The notes: generated by a model from the letters alone, not told the origin. Positions 16,346 through 25,692 are shown, counted from the stretch's first letter. The stretch: 64,000 nucleotides of DNA from Acidovorax sp. NB1 (GCF_005405905.1 NZ_BJHU01000035.1:310001-374000); one strand, 5' to 3'. Program-made: numbers and translations.

Positions 16346-18843
16346 CAGACGGGCTCCAGGGTGGTCTTCGCAAGGTTCAGGGGCGACTGCGGGGCCTTGC
16401 CCGCAAAAGATGTTTCGGCATCGGCCAACGCGGGCAGTGCAGGCAGCGCTGGCAGGCCACGCGCCAGCCGTGCCGCGTTGAGAACCACCAGCAGTGAACT
16501 CAGCGCCATGCCCAGCCCGGCCAGCCATGCGGGCATCCAGCCCACTACGGCCAGCGGCACACACAGCGCGTTGTAGCCCGCGGCCCACCACAGGTTCTGG
16601 CGCACCACGCGCAAGGTGCGGCGGGCCAGCAACACGGTCTGCGGCACCAGCGCCAGGCTGTCGCCCAGCACCACAAAATCTGCCTGCGACTGGGCCAGCG
16701 GCACAGCGCGGCCAAACGCAAACGACACATGGGCACCGGCGAGCACCGGGCCATCGTTGAGGCCGTCCCCCACCATGGCCACCTGGTGCCCACCTGCCTG
16801 CAGCGCTTGCAGGGCATCCAGCTTGCCCTGGGGCGAACATTCACCCTGCACCTGCGCAATGCCCGCCTGCGCAGCCACACGCTGCACGGCCTGCACGCGG
16901 TCGCCCGACAGCAACTGCACCGCCACACCCTCCTGCTGCAGTGCTGCGACCACGGCAGGTGCCTCGCTGCGCAGGTCTTCCACCAGATCGAACCGGGCCA
17001 GCTCCAGCAACACACCGTCGGGCCCTTGCGCCGACAGGACCACCTGCAACGCGGAGCTGCCCTGCTCCGGCACTACCCCTGCATGGCGGGCTGAACCCAG
17101 CCAGACCTTGCACTCGGGCTCAAGGCCGGTGTTGTCCGACACGGTAGCGCTCAGGCCCAGGCCCGCGTCCTCTTGCAGGCTGGCAACGCACCAGCGCGCC
17201 TGCTGTGCAGGCGCCGACGTCGATGCCGCAGCCACCACCGCACGCGATGCGGGGTGCATGGAGTGGTGCGCCAGCGCAGCCGCCAGGCTCAGCGCGTCAT
17301 CGGCCGCCCACCCCTGCGCGGTGTGCACGGCCCGCAGCGCCATGCCGTCGCGGGTCAGGGTGCCTGTCTTGTCAAACACCAGGGTGTCCACCTGGGCCAG
17401 GGCCTCCAGCCCCTGCAGGTTGCGCACCAGCACCCCATGGCGCGCCAGCGTGCCCGCCGCCGTGAGCATGGCTACCGGCGTGGCCAGCGACAGCGCGCAG
17501 GGGCAGGTCACGATAAGCACAGCCACGGCCACCATGAGCGCATGCCCAGGGTCCGACGGCCACCACCAGGCGGCCGCCAGCCCTGCAGCCAACAGCACCG
17601 CCACCAAAAAGGGCCGCGCAATGCGGTCGGCCAGCAAGGCCAGTCGGGGCTTTTGCAGCGATGCGCTTTCCATCAGCGCCACGATCTGAGCAAACCGGGT
17701 CTGCCCGCCCGCGCCTTCCACCCGCACCTCCACGGGCGACTGCAGGTTGTAGCTGCCCGCAGTGACGTGGCTGCCCACCGGGCGCGCCACCGGCGTGGAC
17801 TCCCCTGTCAGCAGCGCCTCGTCGGCATGTGTATTGCCCGCGGTGATGCAGCCATCGGCCGGGAAAGCCTCGCCCGGCAGCACGCGGATGGTGTCGCCCT
17901 CCACCAGGCGGCGGGTGGCCACGCGGGCAAAAGTGCCCGTGGCGTCGTCGCGCCGCTCCACGCTGTCGGGCAGGCGGTTCATCACGGCCTCCAGCGCACC
18001 GGCGGTGCGGTCGCGCAGGCGCAGCTCCAGCCAGCGGCCGGTGAGCAGGAAGAACACAAACATGGTCAGGGAGTCGTAGTACACCTCCTTGCCAAAAATG
18101 CCGCTCGGGTCAAACGTGCCCGCCGTGCTGACCACAAAGGTGATCGCCATGCCCAGCGCCACCGGCAGATCCATGCTCACGCGGCGCAGCCGCACATCGC
18201 GCAGCGCACTGGCAAAGAAGGGGCCACACGAGAACACCACCATGGGCAGCGTGATGACCCAGGACGCCCAGCGCAGCAGCTGCTCCATCTCGCCCGACAG
18301 GTCGCCGGGCTGCGCCACATAGGCGGGCCACGCGTACATCATCACCTGCATCATGCAAAAGCCCGCCACCAGCCAGCGCCACAGGGCACGGCGGCTTTCG
18401 CGCTGGCGCTGCCCGCGTGCAAAGGCATCCATGGCCGGCATGGCGCGGTAGCCCGCGTTCAGCACGGCTTTCATCCACTGCGAAGGCAGCACCCTGCCGG
18501 GCTGCCACACCACGCGCGCACGGTGCGTGGCCGCGCTCACATCGGCCTGCAACACGCCGGGCACGGCGCGCAGTGCGTCTTCGATGGTGAGGGCGCAGGC
18601 GGCGCAGTGCATGCCTTCCAGCACCACATGCGAGTCCCAGGTGGAAGATTCGGGGTGGCCCCGCCCGGCCTCGGCAGCATCGGCGGGCAAGGGGCTGCCT
18701 GCGGGTGTGCAGGGGCGGCCAAACGCCAGCCATTCCTGCGGGTCGTCCAGCAACTGGGGGGGCGCAGCGGGCGATGCCCCCGCCATGCCATCAGGTAGAT
18801 GCGCCGGGGAAGCCACCGACGCATCGGGTCGAAACATTGACAT
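16345..18843 (-). CDS. ccoI: Copper-translocating P-type ATPase CcoI
   Basis: An 832-residue P1B-type ATPase (CtpA/FixI/CcoI type). An N-terminal heavy-metal-associated domain has GMHCAACALTIEDAL. About eight membrane helices include the ion-path motif CPCALSLATP; an actuator loop with LLTGESTPV and the phosphorylation site DKTGTLTRDG (Asp) follow, then MVGDGLNDGPVL. Residues 1-70 form a variable extension rich in Ala and Pro before the metal domain. FixI/CcoI pumps supply copper for the CuB site of cbb3 oxidase. It heads the cluster and is coupled to ccoS. Confidence 0.94.
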   Translation of the reverse strand: MSMFRPDASVASPAHLPDGMAGASPAAPPQLLDDPQEWLAFGRPCTPAGSPLPADAAEAGRGHPESSTWDSHVVLEGMHCAACALTIEDALRAVPGVLQADVSAATHRARVVWQPGRVLPSQWMKAVLNAGYRAMPAMDAFARGQRQRESRRALWRWLVAGFCMMQVMMYAWPAYVAQPGDLSGEMEQLLRWASWVITLPMVVFSCGPFFASALRDVRLRRVSMDLPVALGMAITFVVSTAGTFDPSGIFGKEVYYDSLTMFVFFLLTGRWLELRLRDRTAGALEAVMNRLPDSVERRDDATGTFARVATRRLVEGDTIRVLPGEAFPADGCITAGNTHADEALLTGESTPVARPVGSHVTAGSYNLQSPVEVRVEGAGGQTRFAQIVALMESASLQKPRLALLADRIARPFLVAVLLAAGLAAAWWWPSDPGHALMVAVAVLIVTCPCALSLATPVAMLTAAGTLARHGVLVRNLQGLEALAQVDTLVFDKTGTLTRDGMALRAVHTAQGWAADDALSLAAALAHHSMHPASRAVVAAASTSAPAQQARWCVASLQEDAGLGLSATVSDNTGLEPECKVWLGSARHAGVVPEQGSSALQVVLSAQGPDGVLLELARFDLVEDLRSEAPAVVAALQQEGVAVQLLSGDRVQAVQRVAAQAGIAQVQGECSPQGKLDALQALQAGGHQVAMVGDGLNDGPVLAGAHVSFAFGRAVPLAQSQADFVVLGDSLALVPQTVLLARRTLRVVRQNLWWAAGYNALCVPLAVVGWMPAWLAGLGMALSSLLVVLNAARLARGLPALPALPALADAETSFAGKAPQSPLNLAKTTLEPV

Positions 18844-18877
18844 GGTTCAAGCCTATCGTTGGGCCATGACAGGTACA

Positions 18878-18891
18878 TTGACCTGCATCAA
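18878..18891. promoter_or_regulatory. FNR box between ccoI and the universal stress gene
   Basis: TTGACCTGCATCAA, identical in all 14 positions to the hemN/fnr box. It is centred 60.5 nt before the usp ATG, with TAAGCT (18913-18918) at the -10 position of a class II promoter. On the ccoI side the centre is only 41.5 nt from the ATG, so a class II start there would leave no leader; the box most clearly serves usp. Confidence 0.78.
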
Positions 18892-18944
18892 GTCCCGGAA
18901 CATGATTCATCCTAAGCTTGATCCATCGTTTTGAGGAGACCTTT

Positions 18945-19388
18945 ATGTACAAACGCATCCTGATCGCAACGGACGGCTCCCCCCTTTCGGACAAGGCCGT
19001 GGAACATGGGCTGTCCCTGGCCGCCCTCACCGGCGCCTCGGCTGTAGCCCTCAAGGTGGTGCCCCGCTACCCCCGCAGCTACTTTGAAGGCGGCATGCCC
19101 GTCGATACGAACGATGTGAAACGCATCGAAACCCAGTGGGGCGATGCGGCCCAGGCCATGGTCGATGGCGTCAAGGCCAAGGGCGAAGCCCAGGGGGTGT
19201 CGGTCAAGCCCGTCATCGCCAAGTCCGACCTCGTGGCCGAGGCCATCATCTCCGCCGCCAAGAAGCACAAGTGCGATGTGATCGTCATGGCCTCGCACGG
19301 CCGCAAGGGCCTCAAGCGCCTGCTGCTGGGTAGCGAGACGCAGCATGTGCTCACCCACTCGCACATCCCGGTACTGGTGCTGCGCTAA
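18945..19388 (+). CDS. Universal stress protein (UspA family), FNR-controlled
   Basis: A 147-residue UspA-fold protein: MYKRILIATDGSPLSDKAVEHG at the N-terminus and a C-terminal ATP-binding pattern G-2x-G-9x-G-S in HGRKGLKRLLLGSETQHVL. Start MYKRIL follows a good ribosome site (GAGGAG, 6-7 nt before). Members of this family bind ATP and support survival under oxygen or energy limitation. The FNR box upstream says it is induced at low oxygen, alongside the cbb3 genes. The substrate or partner is unknown. Confidence 0.92.
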   Translation: MYKRILIATDGSPLSDKAVEHGLSLAALTGASAVALKVVPRYPRSYFEGGMPVDTNDVKRIETQWGDAAQAMVDGVKAKGEAQGVSVKPVIAKSDLVAEAIISAAKKHKCDVIVMASHGRKGLKRLLLGSETQHVLTHSHIPVLVLR

Positions 19389-19393
19389 GCGCC

Positions 19394-19460
19394 AAAATTT
19401 GCATCAAAACAGGTTCTTCCGCCTATCCAGCAAGCGGAAGCAGCTATCCAATCAATAGCA
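19394..19460 (-). repeat. Dispersed AT-rich intergenic repeat, copy 1
   Basis: Read on the minus strand it gives GGATAGCTGCTTCCGCTTGC, a GGCGGAAGA core, then TTTTGATGCAAATTTT. It shares the order GCTATT...ATAGC, a GC-rich centre, and an AT-rich end with copies near 28.4, 41.0, 49.1, 53.8 and 58.1 kb. Confidence 0.6.
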
Positions 19461-19498
19461 AAACACCGAGAGGTTTCAACGCCTGCTCGGTGTTTTTC
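19461..19498. terminator. Bidirectional rho-independent terminator
   Basis: Stem AAACACCGAG / CTCGGTGTTT with a 15-nt loop and T-runs on both strands, between the convergent usp and livF-type genes. Confidence 0.85.
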
Positions 19499-19522
19499 AT
19501 TCCCAGCCGGATCGTCGGCGGG

Positions 19523-20236
19523 TCAATGGTTGCCCAGGTAGAGCTGCGCCATGCGCTCATCGGCCAGCAGCCCTTGCGCCGGGCCCTGCAACACACAGCG
19601 CCCCTGGTCCAGGATGTAGCCCTGCTGGCTGATCTGCAGCGCCTGCCTTGCGCGTTGCTCCACCATCAACACCGCCACGCCTGCGGCGGGCAGCTTCTGC
19701 ACCATGTCGAACACCTTACCCACCAATGACGGCGCCAGCGCCGCCGTGGGCTCATCGAGCACCATGATGCGCGGCGACGGCATGAGCGCCCGCGCAAAAG
19801 CCAGTTGCTGGCGCTCGCCGCCCGAGAGGTTGCTGGCAGGCTGCGGCAGGCGCTCCACCAACGCCGGGAAGTCGGCCAGCACCTCGTCCATGCGGCGCTT
19901 GATGTTTGCCACGCCCCGCACCACCAGCAGGTTCTCGCGCACGGTGAGCGAAGGGAACACATTGGCCACCTGCGGCACATAGGCCAGCCCCGCGTCAAAA
20001 CGGTCTTCGGCCGACAAGGCCGTGATGTCGCGCCCACCCAGGTGGATGGTGCCCGCCACACGCGGCAGCAAGCCCAGCAGCGCCTTCACAAGCGTGGATT
20101 TGCCCGCGCCGTTGGTGCCCGCAATGGTCACGATCTCGCCCGGTGCCACAGCCAGGTCAATGCCGTGGATGATGTCCACCTCGGAATACCCGCCGCGCAA
20201 TTGCGCGATCTGCAGCAAGTTGTCTGCGCCGCTCAT
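19523..20236 (-). CDS. livF: Branched-chain-type ABC transporter ATPase LivF
   Basis: A 237-residue ABC ATPase. Walker A GTNGAGKSTLVKA, Q-loop region YVPQVANVFPSLTVREN, signature NLSGGERQQLAFA and Walker B IMVLDEPTAAL are all present. Length and sequence fit the LivF branch. Start MSGADNLLQI is set by the 4-nt overlap with livG. It is the last gene of an operon with an amidohydrolase, binding protein and livHMG-type genes; the true substrate may be a compound other than branched-chain amino acids. Confidence 0.92.
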   Translation of the reverse strand: MSGADNLLQIAQLRGGYSEVDIIHGIDLAVAPGEIVTIAGTNGAGKSTLVKALLGLLPRVAGTIHLGGRDITALSAEDRFDAGLAYVPQVANVFPSLTVRENLLVVRGVANIKRRMDEVLADFPALVERLPQPASNLSGGERQQLAFARALMPSPRIMVLDEPTAALAPSLVGKVFDMVQKLPAAGVAVLMVEQRARQALQISQQGYILDQGRCVLQGPAQGLLADERMAQLYLGNH

Positions 20237-21003
20237 ACCACCCCTCCCATATAGGCTTCCTGCACGCGCGGGTCGTCCAGCACGGTGTGCGGGTCGCCCT
20301 CGGCCAGGATGGCGCCCCGGTCCATCACGATCATGCGGTTCGACAGCGACTTGAGCGCCTGCAGGTGATGCTCGATCACGATGAACGCGATGCCCTGCCC
20401 GTTCAGCTCGCGCACGCGGTCGCAAATCTCTTCAATCAGCACCGGGTTCACCCCGGCAAACGGCTCGTCCAGCAAGATGCAGCGCGGATCCAGCATCAGC
20501 ACCCGGCCCAGCTCCACCAACTTCTTCTGCCCGCCCGACAAACCGCCCGCCTTCACGTCGCGCACCCGCGCCAGGTTCAAAAACTGCAGGATGCGGTCTG
20601 CCTTGGCAGACAGCTCCGCCTCGTGCTCGCGCAGGCTGCGCGTCTGGAAGAAGGCATTCACCAGCCGCTCCCCTTGAGGGTTGGCCGCAGCCGCCATCAG
20701 GTTCTCATGCACCGTGAGGCTCTTGAACTCTCGCGGAATCTGGAACGTGCGCACCAGCCCCAACCGGGCTCGGCGGTACGGGGGGATGCGGGTGATGTCC
20801 TGCCCCTCAAAGTGGATCTGCCCCGCATCCGCTGGCTGCTGTCCGGCAATGGCCGCGAACAGCGTGCTCTTGCCCGCACCGTTGGTGCCTGCAATGCCCA
20901 GAATCTCGCCCGCCTTCAATTGCAGCGAGACTCCGTCCACTGCCTTGAAGCCCCCAAACTGCCGCGTGACGGCGCTCACCTTCAGCATCGTTGTTGCAGT
21001 CAT
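20233..21003 (-). CDS. livG: Branched-chain-type ABC transporter ATPase LivG
   Basis: A 256-residue ABC ATPase with Walker A GTNGAGKSTLFAA, the LivG-typical GLVRTFQIPREFKSLTVHEN, signature GLSGGQKKLVELGR and Walker B CILLDEPFAGV, plus the C-terminal EHHLQALKSLSNRMIVMD. It overlaps livF and livM by 4 nt each. Confidence 0.93.
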   Translation of the reverse strand: MTATTMLKVSAVTRQFGGFKAVDGVSLQLKAGEILGIAGTNGAGKSTLFAAIAGQQPADAGQIHFEGQDITRIPPYRRARLGLVRTFQIPREFKSLTVHENLMAAAANPQGERLVNAFFQTRSLREHEAELSAKADRILQFLNLARVRDVKAGGLSGGQKKLVELGRVLMLDPRCILLDEPFAGVNPVLIEEICDRVRELNGQGIAFIVIEHHLQALKSLSNRMIVMDRGAILAEGDPHTVLDDPRVQEAYMGGVV

Positions 21004-21881
21004 TGGGATTTACCTCCAAACAGGCCGTTGGGCTTGTACAAGGTGATCAGGATCAACGCCAGGCCCACCGCCGCCAGGCGCAGGCTGGCCATTCCCACCT
21101 CGGACACGCCCGGCACCCAGTCCTTGGCAAAACGCGAGCCTTCCAGAAACACCATGAGCAGCAACGAGCCAAACACCGCACCGCGCACGGTGCCCGAGCC
21201 GCCCATCACGAGGCCCATCCACACATAAAACGTGATGAGCGGAATGAACTGCTCGGGCGTAATGAAGGTGATGAAGTGCGCATAGAACGCGCCAGCTACA
21301 CCGGCCAACGCTGCCCCCAGCATGAACACCTGCACCTTGAACCAGGCCGGGTCCTTGCCCAGGGCCGACAGTGCGGGCTCATCGTCGCCAATCGCCTTGA
21401 GCAGGCGCCCAAACGGGCTGGCCGCCAGGCGCACTGTGCCCCAGGCCACCACAGCGACCACCGCCAGCAGCGTGGCAAAAATTGCCATGTCAGACACACC
21501 ACTGCCCCAGGACGCAAACAGCTTGGGCAAGCCGGGCAAGCCCTGCACGCCTTTGGTGAGCCAGCTTTCTTGCTGGATGGAGATGCGCACCGCCTCCGAA
21601 AAACCCAGCGTGACGATGGCCAGGTAGTCATCCCGCAGCCGCAGCGACAGCAAGCCGATGGGCAGCGCCAGCAAGCCCGAGAGCACGGCCGCCGCCACAA
21701 AACACAGCACCAGCGGCACGCCTTGCAGCGCCAGCAGGCCGGACGTGTAGGCGCCCACGGCAAAGAACGCCACGACGCCAAAGTTGACCAGTCGGGTCAG
21801 GCCGAACTGCAGGTTCAGGCCCAGCGCGAGCAAGCAATAGATAAGGGCAACAATGCCAATGGCACACAGGTAAGCAATCAT
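21000..21881 (-). CDS. livM: Branched-chain-type ABC transporter permease LivM
   Basis: A 293-residue permease with about eight to nine membrane helices. It carries LivM marks: LNLQFGLTRLVNFGVVAFF near the N-terminus, and GRLLKAIGDDEPALSALGKD, the cytoplasmic loop that docks on the ATPase. It ends in ITLYKPNGLFGG, usual for the family. 12 nt after livH, and overlapping livG by 4 nt. Confidence 0.92.
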   Translation of the reverse strand: MIAYLCAIGIVALIYCLLALGLNLQFGLTRLVNFGVVAFFAVGAYTSGLLALQGVPLVLCFVAAAVLSGLLALPIGLLSLRLRDDYLAIVTLGFSEAVRISIQQESWLTKGVQGLPGLPKLFASWGSGVSDMAIFATLLAVVAVVAWGTVRLAASPFGRLLKAIGDDEPALSALGKDPAWFKVQVFMLGAALAGVAGAFYAHFITFITPEQFIPLITFYVWMGLVMGGSGTVRGAVFGSLLLMVFLEGSRFAKDWVPGVSEVGMASLRLAAVGLALILITLYKPNGLFGGKSQ

Positions 21882-21893
21882 GAATCAGGCTCC

Positions 21894-22769
21894 TTACCGC
21901 ACCAGTTGCACGCGGCCCATGATGCCCGCCGGGCGAACCAGCAGCACCAGCGCCAGCACCACAAACGACAGCACCAGCTTGTACGACGGCCCCATCAGCG
22001 GTACCGCCAGCTCTTGCGCCACACACAGCAGCAGCGCGCCCAGCACGGCACCGACCGGGCTGCCAATGCCGCCCAGCACCATGGCCGCAAACGCAGGGAT
22101 CAAACTCTCCCACCCCATCTCGGGGCTGACCACGGCCTTCATTCCCAGCAGCACGCCGCCCAGCGATGACAACGCCCCCACCAGCAACCACAGGCTCAGC
22201 ATCAGCCCGTTCGCGCGGATGCCGCTGGCACGTGCCAGGTCGGCACTGTCCGCCACGGCGCGCAACTGGCGGCCAAAGCTGGTGCGGTAGATCAGCACAA
22301 ACACCACCAGCAGACACGCTGCCGCCACCGCAGCAATCGCCAGATCGGTAGGCAAGATGCGGATGCCGCCAAAGTTCCAGGCGCGCACCAGGGGCAGGTC
22401 AAACGTGCGCTGGTCGTGCCCGGCAAAAAAACCGATCAGGCTGCGCAGCAAGAAACCCAGGCCAATGGCTGCAAGCATGGACGACACCATGGGCCGCCCG
22501 GCCAGCTTGCGAAAGATCAGCGTGTACGAGCCCGCAGACACCAGGGCCGTGACCCCCATGCTGATGAGCGCCGCAGCCCACAGCGGCCAGCCGCCCAACA
22601 GCTGCACCGCCACGGCGGCGTAGGCGCCAGTGGTCAGCATGTCGCCAGTGGCCGCGTTGGGAAAGCGGTTGACGCCCATCACCAGGGTCATGGCCAGGGC
22701 GGGCAATGCCACTACAAGGCCTTCGATCAATCCGTTGATCAGCAGGTTTACAAAATCGATCCAGGTCAT
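21894..22769 (-). CDS. livH: Branched-chain-type ABC transporter permease LivH
   Basis: A 291-residue permease with about eight membrane helices. NGLIEGLVVALPALAMTLVMG at the N-terminus and the coupling loop RTSFGRQLRAVADSADLARA are LivH features, as is the C-terminal LLVRPAGIMGR. It is separated from the binding-protein gene by 213 nt that hold a REP-like palindrome, an arrangement that could let the binding protein be made in excess. Confidence 0.92.
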   Translation of the reverse strand: MTWIDFVNLLINGLIEGLVVALPALAMTLVMGVNRFPNAATGDMLTTGAYAAVAVQLLGGWPLWAAALISMGVTALVSAGSYTLIFRKLAGRPMVSSMLAAIGLGFLLRSLIGFFAGHDQRTFDLPLVRAWNFGGIRILPTDLAIAAVAAACLLVVFVLIYRTSFGRQLRAVADSADLARASGIRANGLMLSLWLLVGALSSLGGVLLGMKAVVSPEMGWESLIPAFAAMVLGGIGSPVGAVLGALLLCVAQELAVPLMGPSYKLVLSFVVLALVLLVRPAGIMGRVQLVR

Positions 22770-22841
22770 TGCGTCATTCCGTCATCCCGTGCACATAGCG
22801 CGTCCGGAGCACCCATTGGGTCTGCATGTTCAAACTTGAAA

Positions 22842-22910
22842 AAACCCGTTCGGGCTGAGCTTGTCGAAGCCCTGCGCGGCGCTTCGACGGAGCTCAGCGT
22901 GAACGGTTTA
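22842..22910. repeat. REP-like imperfect palindrome between binding-protein and permease genes
   Basis: Arms CCGTTCGGGCTGAGCTTGTC-GAAGC and GCTTCGAC-GGAGCTCAGCG-TGAACGG flank a short CCTGCGCGGC loop. The sequence GAGCTTGTCGAAG is the core of a widespread bacterial extragenic palindrome. It could protect or attenuate the mRNA of the upstream binding protein. Confidence 0.75.
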
Positions 22911-22982
22911 AGTGGGTTGATACCGACTCACTCACCAAACCAAAGCCCGGCACCCGCCCCTGCGGCACGCCGGGCACAGTGG

Positions 22983-24203
22983 TCACATCGTGATGGACAC
23001 CACGTCGCGCCGCACCAGCTGGCCCTTTTCGATGATGAACACACCAAAGTCCGGCGTCACATCGCCCGCCTTGTCAAAGTCCAGCTTGCTGGAGGCGCCT
23101 TCGTAGTTCACCTTGGCCTTCTTGGCCAGTTGGGCCTTGCCTTCGGCAAAGGTAAAGACTGCTGTGCCGGGTGCGTTGGAGACATCGCGCATCTTGGCGT
23201 TGATCTGCTCGACCGTGGCCTTGGGGCCTGCTGCTTCCATGGCCAGTGCCAGCGAGATCACCATGTCATACGCCATGGCGGCGTAGATGTTGGTGGAAGC
23301 GGCCTTGCCCGTGGCCTTGGTGAAGGCGGCGTCAAACTGGGCATACGAAGCGCTCTTTTCGTTGGACACGGTGTCCACCGAGATGATGCCCTCGCACACC
23401 TCGGCGCCCAGGGCCTTCACCAGGTCGGGGTTGGCTGCCCAGCCCGGGATGATCCACTTGGTGTCTGCGCCAGACTGGAACCATTCGCGCAGGATGATGG
23501 TGGTGTCGGGCAGGTACGAGCCCATCACGATCACATCGGGCTTGGTCGCCAGGATCTTTTGCAGCTCGCTGCGGTAGCTGGGGCGGTTGGGTTCGTAGGT
23601 GACATGCGCCGCCACCTTGCCGCCACGCTTTTCCCAGGCGCGGGTAAAGCCTTCCACATTGCCCAGGCCCGATGCGTTGTTAAACGCCATGGTGGCCGGG
23701 CGCTTGAAGCCACGCTTGGTGCAAATCTCGGCAAACGCCGCGCCAAAGCGGTCGTTGGTGGCTTGAAAACGCCACACCAGGTCCTTGGTGTCCAGCGTGG
23801 AGATGGCGGGCGCGCCCGACACGTTCATCTGGATGATGCCGGCCGCATCGGTCAGCGGCATCACCGCCAGCGTCACGCCCGAGGCCCAGGTGCCCAGCAC
23901 CGCCTGCACCTTGTTCACTTCGATCAGCTTCTTGGCGGCCAGCACGGCGGCGTCGGGCTTGGTCTGGTCGTCTTCTGTGAAGAGTTCGAGCTTGCGGCCA
24001 CCCGCACCGCCTGCGGCGTTGATCTCGTCCACCGCTAGGCGGATGGCTTGCTGCATGCCGGGGCCGTAAGGGCTGCCCGCGCCTGTGATGGGCGTGAGCG
24101 AGCCGATGCGGAACACATCGCCCTGCTGGCTGAAGCCGATGGAGGGAAGGAGCTGCAGAGCCGCTGCGGCGCCGCCGAGCTTGACGAAATTTCTACGTTG
24201 CAT
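22983..24203 (-). CDS. Periplasmic substrate-binding protein (LivK/amide-binding type)
   Basis: A 406-residue type I periplasmic binding protein. The N-terminus MQRRNFVKLGGAAAALQLLP is a Tat-like signal (RRNFVK). The mature start FRIGSLTPITGAGSPYGPGM and INAAGGAGGRKLELFTEDDQ are typical of the Leu/Ile/Val- and amide-binding group. It lies 30 nt after the amidohydrolase gene and before livHMGF, so it sets the specificity of the transporter. Ligand unknown; the hydrolase suggests an amide, cyclic imide or N-acyl amino acid. Confidence 0.9.
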   Translation of the reverse strand: MQRRNFVKLGGAAAALQLLPSIGFSQQGDVFRIGSLTPITGAGSPYGPGMQQAIRLAVDEINAAGGAGGRKLELFTEDDQTKPDAAVLAAKKLIEVNKVQAVLGTWASGVTLAVMPLTDAAGIIQMNVSGAPAISTLDTKDLVWRFQATNDRFGAAFAEICTKRGFKRPATMAFNNASGLGNVEGFTRAWEKRGGKVAAHVTYEPNRPSYRSELQKILATKPDVIVMGSYLPDTTIILREWFQSGADTKWIIPGWAANPDLVKALGAEVCEGIISVDTVSNEKSASYAQFDAAFTKATGKAASTNIYAAMAYDMVISLALAMEAAGPKATVEQINAKMRDVSNAPGTAVFTFAEGKAQLAKKAKVNYEGASSKLDFDKAGDVTPDFGVFIIEKGQLVRRDVVSITM

Positions 24204-24233
24204 GGTGATCTCCGGTCAGGTCAGGGTTGGAAT

Positions 24234-25508
24234 TCAGAGGGTGTTCTTGACGAAGGCGCCGTCCTTGACGATGGCGCGGATGTGCTCGCCCTGGCCCAGC
24301 AAGCAGGCGATGTCGGTGAGTGGGTCACCATCGACCAGCAGCAGGTCGGCAATGGCACCCGCCGTGATCTCGCCCAGCTGGCCTTGCTGGCCCAGGATCT
24401 CCGCGCCAATCAGCGTGGCCTGCTGCAGCACCGGGCCGTTGCCCAGAATCTCAGCGCGCAGACGCAACTCGTCAGACTGCAGGTAATGCGTTTCGGCCAG
24501 CAGGTCGCTGCCCAGGCCCATCTTCACGCCCGCCTTGGCCAGGATCTCGATGGCCTGCTTGCCCTGGCTGCGCACCGAGTCGATCTTGGCGATAGACACC
24601 GCAGGCAGGCCATAACGCTCGCCCTCGTTGGCCAGGCCTTCGTAGGTGATGAGCGTGGGCACCATGAAAGCGCCCATCTCGGCCATGAATTCCGCCGTGG
24701 GCGCATCCACCAGGTTGCCGTGCTCGATGGTGCGCACGCCGCAGCGCACCGCACGGGCAATGGCGCGCGGTGTGTAGGCGTGGGCCATCACATAGGTGTT
24801 GGCGTTGGATGCCTCTTCGACAATGGCGTGCAGTTCGGCTTCGGAATAGCCCAGGTTGCCAATCGGGTCGTTGGGCGAGGCCACGCCGCCCGAAGCCATC
24901 ACCTTGATCTGCGTAGCGCCCTTCAGGATTTCTTCACGCACCGCCAGGCGGCAGGCGTCCACCCCATCCACCACGCGGCCGATGTTTCCCAGCTTGTAGG
25001 CGCAGGAGCACACATCCAGGTCATCGTTGCGCTGGCGGAAATCCGCATGCCCACCGGTTTGCGACAGCGCCTTGCCCGCCGGGAAGATGCGCGGCCCCTG
25101 CACCAGCCCCGTGCGCACCGCTTCGGCCAGCGACCAGTCGGCGCCGCCCGCATCGCGCACGGTGGTGAAGCCCCGGTCCAGCATGCCTTTCATGATGGGC
25201 AGCGAGCGCATCATGGTGAACACATTGGGCATCTTGGCCACCGTGCCCAGGTTGAACGAAGACGCCACCACGTGCACGTGGCAGTCGATCAGGCCAGGCA
25301 TCAGGGTCATGCCCCTGGCGTCCACCTTGGTGGCGCCCTCAGGCACCACCAGGTCGGCACCTACCGCCGCAATGCGGCCGTCCCGCACCAGAACGGACAG
25401 GCCGGTGCGCAGTGTGAGTGCGTGGACATCCAGCACACGGCTGTTTTTAATCAACAAAGAGGTCATGAGGTTCGTCAAAGTGGGCGCAATGGCTTCAAAA
25501 TTACTCAT
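24234..25508 (-). CDS. Metal-dependent amidohydrolase (imidazolonepropionase/prolidase-like)
   Basis: Up to 424 residues; a second ATG (MTSLLIKNSRVLDV, 25466) gives 410 and is the more usual family start. Amidohydrolase marks: LMPGLIDCHVHVVASS (metal HxH), a central Lys segment ATQIKVMASGGVASP, YVMAHAYTPRAIARAVRCG, TIEHGNLVD, and MGLGSDLL (Asp). The C-terminus ADLLLVDGDPLTDI is also typical. It heads the operon with an ABC transporter, so it probably hydrolyses the imported compound in the cytoplasm. The exact substrate cannot be read from sequence. Confidence 0.88.
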   Translation of the reverse strand: MSNFEAIAPTLTNLMTSLLIKNSRVLDVHALTLRTGLSVLVRDGRIAAVGADLVVPEGATKVDARGMTLMPGLIDCHVHVVASSFNLGTVAKMPNVFTMMRSLPIMKGMLDRGFTTVRDAGGADWSLAEAVRTGLVQGPRIFPAGKALSQTGGHADFRQRNDDLDVCSCAYKLGNIGRVVDGVDACRLAVREEILKGATQIKVMASGGVASPNDPIGNLGYSEAELHAIVEEASNANTYVMAHAYTPRAIARAVRCGVRTIEHGNLVDAPTAEFMAEMGAFMVPTLITYEGLANEGERYGLPAVSIAKIDSVRSQGKQAIEILAKAGVKMGLGSDLLAETHYLQSDELRLRAEILGNGPVLQQATLIGAEILGQQGQLGEITAGAIADLLLVDGDPLTDIACLLGQGEHIRAIVKDGAFVKNTL

Positions 25509-25692
25509 GGCCCATCTTTTTTAGGCGCCATGATGACCATCAAGCATCCATCAGGTGCATTGCTGCATCTTCAGAGTGTGGCGCTTGACACGTTGCTGTC
25601 ACAGGACGCATTTATCGGGCCAATCGCCCTTATCCGCAACGCCTAAAATCTCACCATCCCATGAGCCCTACTCATACCCCCTAGCCACATCC

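Noticed and set aside
19523..24203. Firm leucine/isoleucine/valine transporter name
   Set aside because: The gene family fits, but the leading amidohydrolase makes another ligand more likely; the liv symbols denote family only.
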